In this document: positions 1 through 13,100 of the stretch, one piece after another
Layout: each line of letters opens with the position of its first letter
Numbering within the stretch: position 1 is the stretch's first letter
Assembly: GCA_902702965.1 (NCBI GenBank)
Contig: CACRXP010000035.1
Span: forward strand, 1,592,411 to 1,656,410
Direction: 5' to 3'
Source: Spirometra erinaceieuropaei
Taxonomy: Eukaryota; Platyhelminthes; Cestoda; Diphyllobothriidea; Diphyllobothriidae
Length of the DNA: 64,000 bases
Position numbers and translations under genes: made by a program
Notes under the pieces: model-generated
The model's input: only the letters and a program-made list of their open reading frames with translations
The model's database searches: none
What the model was told of the DNA's origin: nothing

Positions 1-1222
1 CAGTAGCTCATATTCGGTCAATGAGAATCTTCCGCAAAGTAGCACGGTCCAGATCCCACCACGAAACTTCACTCAATCTACGCACAGAACTGTTCTACAA
101 CAGGTGCATACGTGACGCTTCCTCACAACACATCACCTATCACTCCCGCAACATGTACGCTATGACCTTTCCTACCGCCGATATGGCGGGTTAAAGTTTG
201 CAGGTCCGGAGCATGCGAAATCTCACGTAATATGAAACACGTTCCCCGGCATAGTCCGGTACATGTGAAATGAGGCAATTTTGCGTGCGGGAGGCGTAGA
301 CGAACTGTCTTCTCTTGACAGATATTGCGCCCCATCACCTTCGAGGTCGATTAGACTTAGGCAGGGGATTGGTACCTGGTAAAGGCGAGAAAGGAGGAGG
401 CGGTCGATACTCAGGAACACACCCTAGTGACACATCATCGTACTCGTTGTACAATAAGTCCGACGCGCTTGAATCTGCCGTGACGTGCTCGGAGTCGTGG
501 CCTGAAAGGGTCGCCAACTGACGGGAAAATCAGACCTCAGAGCTGAGGGTCAGGCTGCAATGTCTCCTTCCTCCCACCTACAGGCGATCATAGACGCCTC
601 ACTAAAAATAGCTTAGTACGTAAGCAACGGAGACCAGGTCGCATGTGGTGTGAGCAGACGGGTTGTTTGGCTTTGTCGACTACTGCGGCCGAGTCTGTCT
701 CCCTTCGTCCTGACTATGTTTTGCCACCTTAGGGTGCTAGGTGTGCAAAGTGGTTGAGTTTGCTTAGCTATAAACAAATTCGCGCGCGGGTCATCGCTGC
801 TGGGCTCACCTTGTTCGGCAGCGCTGGAGGTAGTTGTTTGCGACGGTTGAACTGTCGTCGTCGGACGTGAACAAATACCAAAATGGCAAGGACGCAGTAT
901 ACGACCTCACTCATGGGACAAGACCAGGTCATCTCCGCCTCTTTTTTATAATTGACGCTTCCGCACTCTCGTAACTGGATGGGATGTAATCCACTTCTTT
1001 TGCGAAAACGAACTACGAAAAATACGCAACTTTTGACTGCACTGTCAGATATCTTGATATCCTCATCATTCCTCAAGGATGGTGTTTCTGGTACACGTGC
1101 TCTTTTAAAAGCAACTACAGAAAGATTTAGCGTGAGGACGCAATATGCACCCTCAACATTTATCCGGCTGTTTTTCTACTACTGTACGCTCCTTTCCATC
1201 GTTCACTGCGTCCTTGCCCTTA
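1..1222. other. No supported gene; one partial interspersed repeat
   Basis: Only short open frames without recognisable products. About 768-870 resembles the right half of the interspersed repeat seen better at 6,525-6,725 (shared features: CGCGCG next to GTCA, then GGGCTCACC). Confidence 0.5.
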
Positions 1223-1597
1223 AAATTACGAGTTAGATCGCAGTTGGTAGCCAGGAATGGGGAAGCGGACGGCGACCTCAACCCTTATCCTAACCATAAC
1301 CCTAACCTCAAACTTAACCGTTAAGCTTAACGGCAACCCCAACCCTAACCGAAATCGTAAACGTAACCGTAGCCCTTAGACATAGCCGTAACTCAAAAAC
1401 CTAAGCCCAAAGGCATAACCCTAACCCGAAAATCGGAAACCCTTAACCGGTAGTCTAATCCTAAACTCAAACTTAAAACGGAAGCCAAGTGGGTCAGGAG
1501 AGATTATGGAACCCCACAAAATAGCCCCAGTAAACAAACCCCCAATCCACCTGTAATAAGGAGCCTGGCTACCAACTGCGATCTAGCCAAATTACGA
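1223..1597. mobile_element. Small inverted-repeat (MITE-like) element with telomere-like core and 9-bp TSD
   Basis: 22-bp perfect inverted repeats at 1234-1255 and 1564-1585 (TAGATCGCAGTTGGTAGCCA plus GG) are flanked by a 9-bp direct repeat AAATTACGA at 1223-1231 and 1589-1597. The interior (about 1,275-1,480) is a degenerate run of CCCTAAC-type units. A 9-bp duplication suits a Mutator-like transposase, but no transposase is present. Confidence 0.75.
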
Positions 1598-2879
1598 ATA
1601 GCTCTCCACGACAAAACTCTGGTCAATTAAATAAATCGGCTCCATTGTCCCACGTTGGGAAGTGTGCCTAAGTGAGCAGGCACAAGTCAGTTCTTTTACG
1701 CACTATATCGGTTTATTTTCCAATCGTCAAGTGCGCATTTTTCAAGTGCTGCGGATCACGTTTAACTTTTCCAACAGGACGTCCTCAAGGACGACAGAGG
1801 GGAGACCCAACTTCCGTTTACATTTAATCGTCCGCTGGTCCATATCCTCAGTAATCATAGCACGGCTTGAAGTCTCACAGACCGATTTCTCCGAGGCGGA
1901 GTATAAGGCACTCTCAAAACTGGCTGTAGCGATAACATGTAATGACGTTTATGCCCCATAACATCATAGTTATCTCGATGACGAACAGATGCGACTCGTT
2001 CAGGGTAAACTGTCCAGGTACGCCGCATGTCCTGGCACTAACAAGACTCGTTTCTGGAGGCTGAAAATGCTGTCTGGACCCAGAAAGACAGCTTACATTT
2101 AAACACATTGACTTCGGCTCGTTGGCTTCGTAACTCCAATGGTTTCGGCAAATATCACAACGAGAAGCAGTCGATGAAGTCGGGTTCTGCGGCAAAGCGA
2201 TTGACGCACAGTTTCGATGACTGGCTGCGGGTAGTAAAAGGACCTAACCCAACCGCAGTGAAAACATATGACAACCCACCGGAGTCTAAGTGGCTGAATA
2301 CAAACTTTAAGGACTCAGTATGCGACATATCCTAAGTGGGTGCGAAGATACCACGTGTTAAGGCAGGAAAGTCTCTACAGATGTATTCCTAATTTTGGTT
2401 AAGTGAAGTAATAAGTGACAACTGGTCTGTTCAAAGTACAATAGTCGGGTTGATTTTTGGGCGGTAAGAAAGGTCGTCTACCAGGTGGAGTCTCTTCACA
2501 TTCATCGCCCCGAGTCCTCAGCTTCAATCTTCTCCGTTAGAATTCGCCAAACGGGTGCAAGGTCTTGTCGCAGCTGAAAGAGACAGGTTACAATGAGCGC
2601 ATCAGTAAGTCAGATTGTGGTGTTGCTAACAGCCTGAATCATATTTATTTAGAAAAATGCTCTTTCTCTCTTCCCCCCCTCCCCCCACCCCCCAACGTCA
2701 ACCACTGCATTTGATGCAAAACTGCAAGTTTGTCCACTGTGTAGTGACCTTGCGCCGATACAACGGGCCAAACGGGAGTTGCACTCGACCCCCACGACGG
2801 CCAGACCAGGGTCGGGTGGGAGGCGTCATTGGGCTGCGCACTCACAAAAATGCCACACATGGGGCCCAGCCTCACGCCG

Positions 2880-3355
2880 CGCCATCCGTCTGCGCCCTCC
2901 CCCGCCTCCGGTCTTCCTGACTCTGTCTTCGCCAATATAAATTGAAGCTAAAATACGCGAAACTCGAATTGCAGGCCACATTCTTCTCCCACCGGCTGGT
3001 TGGAGTATGGAACAAATTACCGAATTCCGTTGTCTTAGCGGAAAACGTTGAGACCTTCAAAAGAGGACTAGATAAATGTATGCTTGATGGCCAAACAGTT
3101 ACACCATATGAATGGCTGGCATAACTGCCATGTAAATATCTGTATGTTTTTTTTTCAAACGTCTATCTGTAAATAGGGTTTTTCAAGGCTCTGCCTCCAT
3201 CCCTCATATATACTGAAGTATACTGAATGAGGGAGGAGAGTGGGCGATAGATGCAGCGTAAGTTTACTATCAGTATAGACAAATGCGCGCGCAAGTCACC
3301 GACCTTGCGCTCACCCTGCTATGGCGCGTCGTTAACGACGATCCAACCGTCGTAT
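2880..3355 (+). repeat. Interspersed repeat (family R2) split by a LINE tail
   Basis: The left part (2,880-2,930; CCTCCCCCGCCTCCGGTCTT) and right part (about 3,225-3,355; GGAGAGTGGGCGATAGATGC) match adjacent pieces of the uninterrupted copy at 6,525-6,725. The LINE 3' end at 2,931-3,215 lies between them. Confidence 0.6.
2931..3215 (+). mobile_element. CR1-like LINE 3' tail, 5'-truncated
   Basis: The translation contains FFSHRLVGVWNKLPNSVV and NVETFKRGLDKCML, the usual C-terminal end of CR1/Jockey-group reverse transcriptases. The same motif (FFSNRVVEPWNNLPETVV) ends the LINE at 35,319. It is followed by a short 3' UTR ending near TATACTGAAGTATACTGAA. Confidence 0.75.
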
Positions 3356-3736
3356 GCGGTGCGCACTTGTTCATAATCCTCCTGACGAATTCGCTACAAC
3401 TGTAGAAATTAAGCTTCAGCGGGATAACCGCACAATATTTACAAGCTGCAAAAAGGCAGTCAGCAGTACAAAAGTACTGAATGACTAACCATACCGACAA
3501 CACGGATATTAGCTAAGAGCCCGAACGCGCGTTTTTGATCCGAAAAATTGCTAAAATATATATACAACATCAGGATGACGGCTTTTGAAAAGGCTTCTTT
3601 TCGAACACCTGGCTAACACGTTCTTCCAAAGGACAAAAACCCATGGCCTTACAGTACGGTCAGAGCGGTTCCGTCCCCTGTCGATGCGTGCTTTAACGAA
3701 AAGCCGGGTGTCGGGAGACGGGGGTTCGGCAAGAGC

Positions 3737-3818
3737 TTATTTCGTAGCCGTACCTGTTAGCGGGTAGGGTTAGGGGTTAGGCTGGTGCTTGTCTACTGCA
3801 GGTACGGCTATGAAATAA
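3737..3818. repeat. Inverted repeat around a telomere-like core
   Basis: 20-bp arms at 3737-3756 and 3799-3818 match at 19 of 20 positions (CAGGTACGGCTATGAAATAA on the right). Between them lies GGGTAGGGTTAGGGGTTAGG. It sits just beyond the CCDC40 exon 14 donor and supplies the fallback stop codon at 3770. Confidence 0.65.
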
Positions 3819-3931
3819 AATCCGACCGGGGGTTCTTTTAAGGCCCTACATATGACGACTTTAACTGGCAGGATCCATTTTGTAGCAGAAAACAGCATAA
3901 ACAACAAGATAGCCCAGTTACTCGCACATAC

Positions 3932-4111
3932 GCCTGGAAAGTCAGACGTAAGTCTGTCCACCACTGCCAGCATAGAACGCATTCGTCCAATTTGACGTTC
4001 ACGTTCGCTCTTCGCGGCCTGAGCTGTTGGGCAGAGACGACGATAACGGCCGGCACTCAACTGCTCCCAGTAACGGGTGGCGTGCTGGCGCATCTGCAAT
4101 TCGATTAGGCC
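3932..4111 (-). CDS. CCDC40: CCDC40 exon 14 (C-terminal, 3' border uncertain)
   Basis: 60 codons from GLIELQMRQHATRYW to MLAVVDRLTSDFPG, aligning with the family C-terminus (LALIATILDRVRDEYP). A 76-nt intron precedes it. The consensus donor GTATGT at 3931 fits a further short last exon of roughly 20 codons. Without splicing, the frame stays open to a TAA at 3770-3772, but that tail runs through a hydrophobic stretch into an inverted repeat with a telomere-like core, so it is unlikely to be the true end. Confidence 0.7.
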
Positions 4112-7100
4112 CTGGCAGGAAAAGAAGATGTATTAGCAGGCCTTCAGGGTCGTTTTGGGGTCTGACACCCACACTACCATAACGTACCTTCTGACGGTCC
4201 TCAGCCAGTACTTGTAGCTTCTTGGTCAGCTCCATTGAGCGATTGCGGGCAGCCTCGCAAATCCTATTCTTCTCCTTCAGACTCTTCTCTAGCTCCTCAG
4301 CCTCCACCTCCAGGCTTGCGCTCTCTGTGGTGTAATCAGCCACTGTCTGGTTGTGAAACAAAGAGGCACATTTTTACTTACTAACCAACAAGTAGATTCA
4401 ACAGGCTGCGTCTACCATTCCAACTTTTGCATGTGCACCGACAACGGGATTTATTCGCGTTAACTTGCACTCAGAACAATTTTTGACAGAAGCTGACGAA
4501 ATCTACCAATCAAAAGAACTCATCATGCGTTCCTTTTGCTGAGTGAACCTAATGTACGCTCCCTAGTAAAAAGGATATTTAACATTTTTGAATGAGGGAC
4601 TGTTTTCACGGCTTTCGTCTGATACTATCCGTTTTTTCATAAGCTAAGGTCATATAAGTAATTACCATTTTCGTCTTCAGATTAAATGGAGATTGCGATA
4701 CCATCTCCGGAACACGAGGCGCGAATTTTGATGTCTGTTCCGTCGCCGCCCCACAGCACGCTGAGCGCGGGGACGATGACTTGTGCATGAATCGGTTTAT
4801 GGTGATGGCAGACTTAGGCAGCATCTGTCGCACTCTCTCCTCCTCCCTCACCTGGATCCGGTGCCAAGACAGAATCAAGATGGCCGGGGGCAGATTGAAC
4901 GCAGTGGCCGAGGAAGCCAAACAGCCCGTCTAAGCGTGCTACGCACGACCTGGCCAGCGCACGATGGCCCCGGTTTTTTGTAGAAACATTCCATCTTAGT
5001 GGAAGTGTCATAGAGGCCACAATAAGACGGAGCCATTGCCGGCTAACTCTCTGTCCTGAGACGAGGGCCGAGTTTTCCCGTCAGTTAGCAGTCGTGATAG
5101 GTTCAAACTTGTCAGATTTATTACAACTAGGAACGGGCTGATGTGCCGTGGGGACGGATTTGACTGGTCAGGGGTTGAAGCATGTAGTTGCCGTGCAGTT
5201 GCTATGCCCTTGTGTGCCGGTCACGATTATCGATTCCCACGCTCATCGCATGCTGTGGAGTTGCTGACGCCCGGATTTCGTCATCAGTGTGGACTCCTGG
5301 GCAATTTGGCTCGCCGATGTTGACACCAGGAACAGTGGTCATCTGCACGCTGTCCTCGTGGCTGACTAAGTTGCCTAGACAAAGTCCCAGCGCCGAATAT
5401 GAGGAGGGGAGGTCGTTGCGCTTGTTGACTGATTGAGGACTGGAAAACCATAACTCGAGCAGTTCGCGGCTCACGCGGTTGTCACCTCTAGCAAGAATTT
5501 TAGTTTCGTCAAACTTGAATGTGTGGATGAGTCCTGTCGAGTGAGCCACGACTTGGGAACTGGCGTCTATCTTTCTCACCGCTGCTGCGTGCTCGGCCAT
5601 CCGCGTCCGTAATAGTCTTCCGGTTTCTCCGACATAGTTGCTTTGCCCACAGCTGCACCAGACACGGTAAACGACTCCAGATGTTTCTTGCCGTGCAATG
5701 GGTTTTTGGCCTCATGATCTGGCGCCCTATGGTTGCCTCCGATCTGTGTCCTACTCCAATTCCAAAGGGTGTGAGAAGGCGGCTGACAGCTTCTGAGACA
5801 TTGCTCACGTATGGGAGAGCTCGCCACCTGCCTGCTACAGGTGGCCTTGAATTAAATTCCAGAAAGAGCACCCATTCCCGTGTCCTAACCCTGGTCCTAG
5901 CATTAACCCTAACTGAAACCTTACCCCTAACCACGACCTCCCTGGAATTCGGCGCAGGGCCGCCTGCGTCTAGGAGGACTTCCTGCTTCCGTGTCCTACA
6001 GTTCCTCTGATGTGGGGGTAGGGTACGAGTGGCCGGCGTGGCATTTGATGTACAGACTGCGCAGCCTGGTTAACGGGTGTCTTGTCTTAATTTGGTCTAG
6101 CACGTTTCATGAGCGGTCAAACGCGATACGATTTCTGAAACACAGGATGTGACTTTCGAACATATTGCATACGCTGTTCGGCTTTTAACTGGCTTTCGCC
6201 AGTAGACCATCATTTCTCGGTCTCCTGAAACGTAGGGAATTTTGGTATAGGTGGGCTTAAATGACTCAGTCGTTTGCATATCACGAAGTCGAGGGCTTCA
6301 GTGGTCTCTCAGTTTCCCAGCTAAAAATTGTTGACCAATCGACACACTAGAGGTGACACATGACTAAGGTATTTGATGTTGGGGATGTTCTGCGAATTAA
6401 GGAAGGCCATGATTTACGAAGTTTTCCAGTCTAACCGGTAAGTTTAACACCGAATTCACGTCCGCCACATAGCCGTTGAGACGAATAACGGTCTTTACCT
6501 CTTTTGTTGTCTAGTGAGTCACCTGCGCCCTCCCCAGCCTCCGGTATTTTTGACTCTGTCCTGACACCGGGTCCAGGTGGGGAGTGGGGAAGAGATAGTG
6601 CGGTAGATGCTGCGAAAGTCCACTACCACTATAAACTTATTCACGCGCAAGTCACCGTCCCTGCTGCGCCTTGTTTTGTAGCACACGGTGGACATCGTCG
6701 GGATCGACGGTCAAACTGTCGAGACAGATAGGGCTTAATACAATAACTAATATGAACTTTAGTTGTATTAAGTCAAGCAAACTTCCAATTGAGGATTCTT
6801 CTCCTTATAATTGAATGTCTTGAGTAATGAAAAAGTCATCAGCTTCAGGTAAGTACTAAAAGACCCTCGGAAAAATGAAACTTCTTATTCCATAAATCAT
6901 TCTAAGTAAAGGACGAAATATTATTAGTACTCACTTTGCCTGCCGTCGTTATTTTTCGCCGAAGTTCGTCCAACTCTCGCAAGATGACCTCCTTTGTGGT
7001 GCCCTTGGGTTTTCTGCCCTTCATACCTTCATTCCTCGTGATGATTATGTCTCGTCTAATCGTGAGGAGATATTGACTTCAGAGTTAACCAAAATACCTT

Positions 7101-10100
7101 AAAAGACTATCTCTATAATGGCTACGAAAGTCAGGTCTGCTGGAGCCCCTCGGCTGGCAGAATCCTGAAGTTACAGTGCGCTCTGTCCGTATGGTGGAAA
7201 GCGACACCCCGATCGACTTGCTGGGGTCCCATAACATGGTCTTGAAGTACACCTCCGATGAGTCGGAGAGACAGGACCAAACAGGGCTTTAGCTGTTTAG
7301 GCTTTTTAAGGGCTACAGGAGTAACTCGAAGAAATCGGTGGGGTTTGCTCGAGGGATGATTGATACGCGCTACCGGGTGCAAGATCTGACAAAATTAGAT
7401 AAGCATCGTTCAGGTTTGGAGTCCATCGATGTATTATTCCAAGAGTCTCTGAAAGTCAGCAAATTTGCGAAGGTGGATAATGAAAAAAGATGACTGCTCC
7501 CCTAAGATCTCCTTTAATTGGTTATGACCCAAAATTCATGCGCAAGGTGTTAGATCATTAAAAGGCATAGTCGGTCTCATGCCAACTGCCTAAATAAAAC
7601 ACAAAAGCATTTATAGTACAGCTTATTTTTAGCCATGAATTATTTTTACTAGAGAAGGCAACTTAAAGTCAAAATTAAGTCATTATAAATGAATAAAAAC
7701 ACGGTTGGCATTGTCCTATTACCATACGGAAGTTGCAAATACTCGTGCTGGCACATCCACTTTTAACCTCATCATCTTAAACATGGCATTGTAGCATCCA
7801 AATCTTAATTATAAATGCATCCGTGGAACCAGTCTGAACCCGAAATAGGGAACACGACCTAAATGTGCGGCTGAAAATATTCAAGGAGCAGACGGATTGA
7901 AGAACACGCGAAAGAGGAAAAATCAAAATGATTTTAAGACTCCTACTAGGTAAATGTAAATGCAGAAGGTTGGCCAGTCAAAATTTATAGAAATATACTT
8001 GTCGGCAACTCAAAGGACCTGGCCTCTCTTGTTCACGTCGAAATTGGCGATTGGTTCATTAAAACAAATAGAACAATGTTCTCCACGTTATTTTGGATGG
8101 TGTTCTAGACTAGCATTACGCGTCTCCATCCCGCTTGCCTCTAGTTTTTCGTGGTCTCACGCTCTACTCATGCGATGAGAATCTTAATCGAACCCCACGC
8201 GTACGGCCACGTTCAAGGTCAACACACCGCCATGACAATTGGTTGATGTTGTGACAACTTCTTCGACTGTAGAGTACGTTTTGCCTTCCTCACCCTCCTG
8301 TGCGAATGCCTTTTCTCCGGACTGACCACCTGGCCTCTTTATCGATCGTCCCATCAAATACGCCCGTCCGTTCTCTCTCCACCTTTCCGCTTGCGAGATT
8401 GCCTTGGACTATAACTGAACTCATGTGAAACGGACAGATCACCAACTCCAACGTTCAGATAGTATACCAGATCCTTCAGCATACCGTCGAATGGAGTACA
8501 CTACTCATGGGTTTATCAACCTCTGTATAAGCATAGGACAGAAATACGGATAACTCACCTTGCCACCGACTTCTCTAGAGCCTGAATGAGCATCTCCTGT
8601 TGACGAGCGATTTGCGCCTTCCGAAGTTCCATTCGATGTATTTCTGACTCCATTGCCTTTATCTCACCCTGACCAACAGAGGAGTCGACCGCTTGTTTCG
8701 TCTCATTCACCAGCTGCACCTTCTTCTCCCAGAGCATAATGTGTCGTCTAAGGATCGGGCAAGAAGTTTATTTAATGACATTAAGAATGTGTTAGGGGAG
8801 CACGTCATCGGAAGGCTAGGATATTCGGAAAAGGGATGAGAGAAGTCTTGGGCGGGGGACTTGAATAAGTGGTAATGTTTCTGATAGAATGATGTTGTTT
8901 GGCAATACTGTGCAGGTCCGACTTTTTTTCTTCGCTGTCGATGCCATCTACTCTTCTGACAGAGAATGTCTTCTGGAAGGCCATGATATAGAATAGGCGC
9001 GGATAATCCCAATATAGACAGTCACTTTTTCCGTGATCAAGGCATTTAACTTCTAACAAACAGGTCGGGAGTTCGAGCCCCAGGATTGCAAAATACAGGG
9101 GTTGACTATGGCTGGCAGACGACAGCTAGTAGGCTAGATGTGGCCGCTCCAATCTCTTCTGCCTTTGTCAGTAATGCTATTTAGTATCTTTTCCGTTAAT
9201 TATTAGTTAAGTCGCCTAAAACCCACATCGTTTGGGTGCAATGAGCTCAAAATTATTGCAGTGTACCACTGGTAGGCGTAGAGACCATTCGAAGAACTTG
9301 AGAATCGACGAATTGTCACGGTACTAAAATCGTAGACAGTATGGTCAAGACGCGCAACTGCAAGTTAGTTATCGTAACATGGTTTCCTCTCAAGGATGAT
9401 CCCTGCCACCCATGACGATCCTACCCGGAGAAAACCATCACGTAAGCAGTGCCTATGTTAACCGCAATTGGTGCCCAGAGATGTGTTCAGCGTCTGAGAT
9501 CATGCTGATAACGAATGGACAACTGTCCGTCAGGCCATTTGGCGGCCAAATGAACTGCTCGGCAAGGACTGGCTGATGGAGGGGAGCGGATGAAACCCCG
9601 GTCTGGGGTGTTACAGACCAGTCGGTTTGACCTCACTTGTGGATCATGTAAGCTCTGTGTGTATTCTCCTTGGTTTGTGCCCAGTCACAGTTGGTCGTCG
9701 TGGGTATGGCTGGTCAAAAAAGACGCGAGTAAGCCTGGCATGACCTTTGTCTAAGTCAATCTGTTTTTTGGTCTATTCCTCGTAGGGCAAGTCCTCATTC
9801 CCGCTTTTAAGTAATGTAAGGCCTCGCGCTCGTAAGACTTCCGCCCCTGGCGCCTATGCTGTGTTAGGGATCACGTGATTACGGTCTCCGAACGGCCAGA
9901 ACATCCGCGCATGCGCCCACAAACACGACCCTCATCCAATCGACTGACCACGCTGACGCCGACCGAATCTCATATGATACATAAATTCATGCCCACATCA
10001 TTCTAGCGGATAGACGGCTGTCCACACACGGTAAGATGTGGTTATGTAGCCCCACCTGGTGAACGCAATACTGTTGGGGTTGGGGCTAGAGTTAGGTGTT

Positions 10101-13100
10101 AGGGCAACTATTTCTCAACCACTCAAAGTACAACCGCGCATTCCCAATAGTCTTTCTTTTGCATACAACTACCTGACCTCCTCGCCTGTGCGTTCCCCGG
10201 CCCCACGTGTAAAAAGCCCCTATCACTCCGGATCCCGTATTACAGGTGGCTGGGGTTTGTATACTTCAGATGGGACTACATAACCGCATCTGACCGTCCG
10301 CACTCTTGGTGTGGTTTGGTTCTGCAACCCCACTTGACTGACATCGTATGAAAACGAAATTTCGAGTTCCAGGTGTATGCATAAGTGATGAAGAAGATTC
10401 GAGCACCGGAACACGTTGTTTTTTGTCCTGAGCTTTCAGACTCGTACAGGAGTCCATCGTCAGAGGTAGTGGCAGAAACAGAACAAGCGGCAGTTATAAG
10501 GCATGCAGGCCCAGTCATCGACCGAATGCGCACAACTGGTCCAAAAATAGTCGCCCACGCCGCAAAAAAACAGGCCGAGAATTGATTGAAGCCTGGGCCT
10601 CGGATGAGAACTCGGTCAATCGATTTATCGATCTGGCGCCGGCGAACAGAGCCCTGCGTAGTCACCTCCAGTCGTGGCGCCGTCGGTCGATGATTGGCCT
10701 ACATGCCTTATAAACGTCGCTTGTTCTGTTTCTGGCACTACCTCTGACGATGGACTCCTGTACGAGTCTGAAGGCTCAGGACAATAAACAAAGTGTTCCG
10801 GTGCTCGAATCTTCGTCTTCACTTATTATACCGTTAGCTTACTAGAAAAAGATTATATAACATACCTAACAATTTTAGTTAACATGTTTGACTTAGCCAC
10901 CTGCTGGGTTAGGAAGAGAATGAGAGCGCAAGCAGAGCTCGAAGTGCGCGTAGGAAGGTGAGTGAAGTTGGCGTGTACACACTCCCTCGACACAGCCACT
11001 CGCTGGATTAAGAGGATGAGAAGGGAGCAGTCACAACTGGAAGGCCACGGAGGGACCGTGTGGTAATTCTCAGCGCATGGCCACTGCAGTGAAACCGACT
11101 GAGTTCACACCGTCCGAACAAGTCTACTTGACCACTCGCTGGATTAAGATAATAAAGGGGGTGCAAGCATGGCTTGAAGCATGCGCAGGGAGACGCATGT
11201 GAACCGATACCTGAAGTAACCGTGAATGGCGTGTGAGCACTCCTCCCCCCGTGGCACAGTCACTCGCTGGATGAAAATGGTAAGAAAGATGCAAATACGT
11301 GATATTTGTAAGGTTAGCTTATTCGCATTTACTAAATTCTTTCCAGAACGCTAGNNNNNNNNNNNNNNNNNNNNNNNNNNNNNNNNNNNNNNNNNNNNNN
11401 NNNNNNNNNNNNNNNNNNNNNNNNNNNNNNNNNNNNNNNNNNNNNNNNNNNNNNNNNNNNNNNNNNNNNNNNNNNNNNCCTCGCCAAACCCAAAGCCTTG
11501 TCTGGTGATCCTGAGTATACCTCATTTAGCCAACCTCGAGTATGTACTGTGCGAGGCATTTTCGGGCGTGTATCTGATGGGCTTGGCTCCCCATTTCTTC
11601 CAGCGGCAAAGATCAAATACCAAAGTCCATCCGGGCTACGTGACGAACTTAGGGAAGTGACACACAGAAGGTTTACAGCTGACTGACTCTGCGTTGCTTC
11701 CAATGAAGAGGACGGTAGCAGCCATTAAATAGGTCTAAGCCCTTTCAAGCGTTTTCTCTGGATAAGTCGAGCTGCTTTTTTGACGTCGTTTCAGTCAGCG
11801 CGCATTGAGCCTCAGGCAGCAGTAAAACAACCACCGATTATATCCGGTCTTATGCAGGTTAAGTCTGGCAGTTGCAATTGTGACACATAAAGACCCGGAT
11901 GCTGGTAAAAGCCACGGGAGCGGCGGGTGAGTTGGGCAGAGATTCTGTCCTCATTTTTTTGCTTGGATGCAACTTAATTGGTTACTGTCTCAATGTGACA
12001 GCCCCAACTCAGGGAAATGGTGTTGGGTAGGACACGGGGATAGGAACCCGCGTAGATTACAGGATAAGTACAGATTCACCTGTTCCGACCCTAACGACAA
12101 CCGTTATCTCACTAAAATGAAGCTCAAAGTCGCCTGTATTAGGGGAGGGGATGTGTTCCCATTCCAGTGCCCTTCAGAACCTTGTGCTGGGAAAATTCAG
12201 AAAATCTTGACATTGTAACTTTGGCGTGTAAGCCGACGCGGAGACCTCTTTCATGTTAGGTGCCCAGTTCTGCAGGTATTTCGGCTTGACGCCGAAATGG
12301 CAGCAAATTTAGAATATTTTAGGCCGACAGCTTAGCATATAGGTGGGGGATAAGCACTGCCAGAGTACATAGCTCCCATTGGTAACCTAGATCATGGACT
12401 GGTTGGCTATAATAGTTGGCTATAATAGAGAGCTTCAGTACAGATGCCTCATGAAAAATAAATGTACAAAGAAAGCAAAAAAACACGGTAAGAAGGATGG
12501 ACATAGACCGTAAAATATAGTAGACTATTTGTATGGCAAGTCAGGTCTTATTTTTTGTAGACAGTATGCTGATCTTCGAGAAAGAGGGCTCGGAGATAGT
12601 CATATTTGTCGAAATCCTCTCTGGATATCGAACCGTCGTGGGAGGTTGTAGGAAAAAAGTGAGAGGGGGGAGGGAGAGGGCATTTTCAGCTGTGGCTGCT
12701 GATGTAGCAACTAAGTTGCACTCAAAGCCTCATATGTACCAAAAAACTCCCATGGCTGCCCATGGACAGTGTCAATAAACACTTGGGATTTTTCAGCGAC
12801 CAGAGTCTATACGAACGGGGACAGAACAGCCGAACTGGTACCGAATTTAAAGTAAATGAAGAACGTGCATAATAGACAGTTGGTTAAATTATTTTATTGT
12901 CTGGTTCAATTGTGCCAACTGACACTAGCACTGGAACGAGCCGAATATAACTGTAGGCATTTGCAAGATTGGCATGAAGTATAACCAGCGCATTGTTTTC
13001 TAGTTAAATACGTCATATAATGTTGACCTTGAAAATTAATGCATATACAGTTTCTACTTATTTGTTTTTGGTAGGTTGGATTTTTGACACTTGAGAATCC

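Noticed and set aside
1275..1480. Chromosome end (telomere)
   Set aside because: The CCCTAA-type units are degenerate, cover only about 200 bp, and lie between TIRs with unique sequence on both sides.
11299..11703. Open frames spanning 11,355-11,478
   Set aside because: They read through the N gap and have no meaning.
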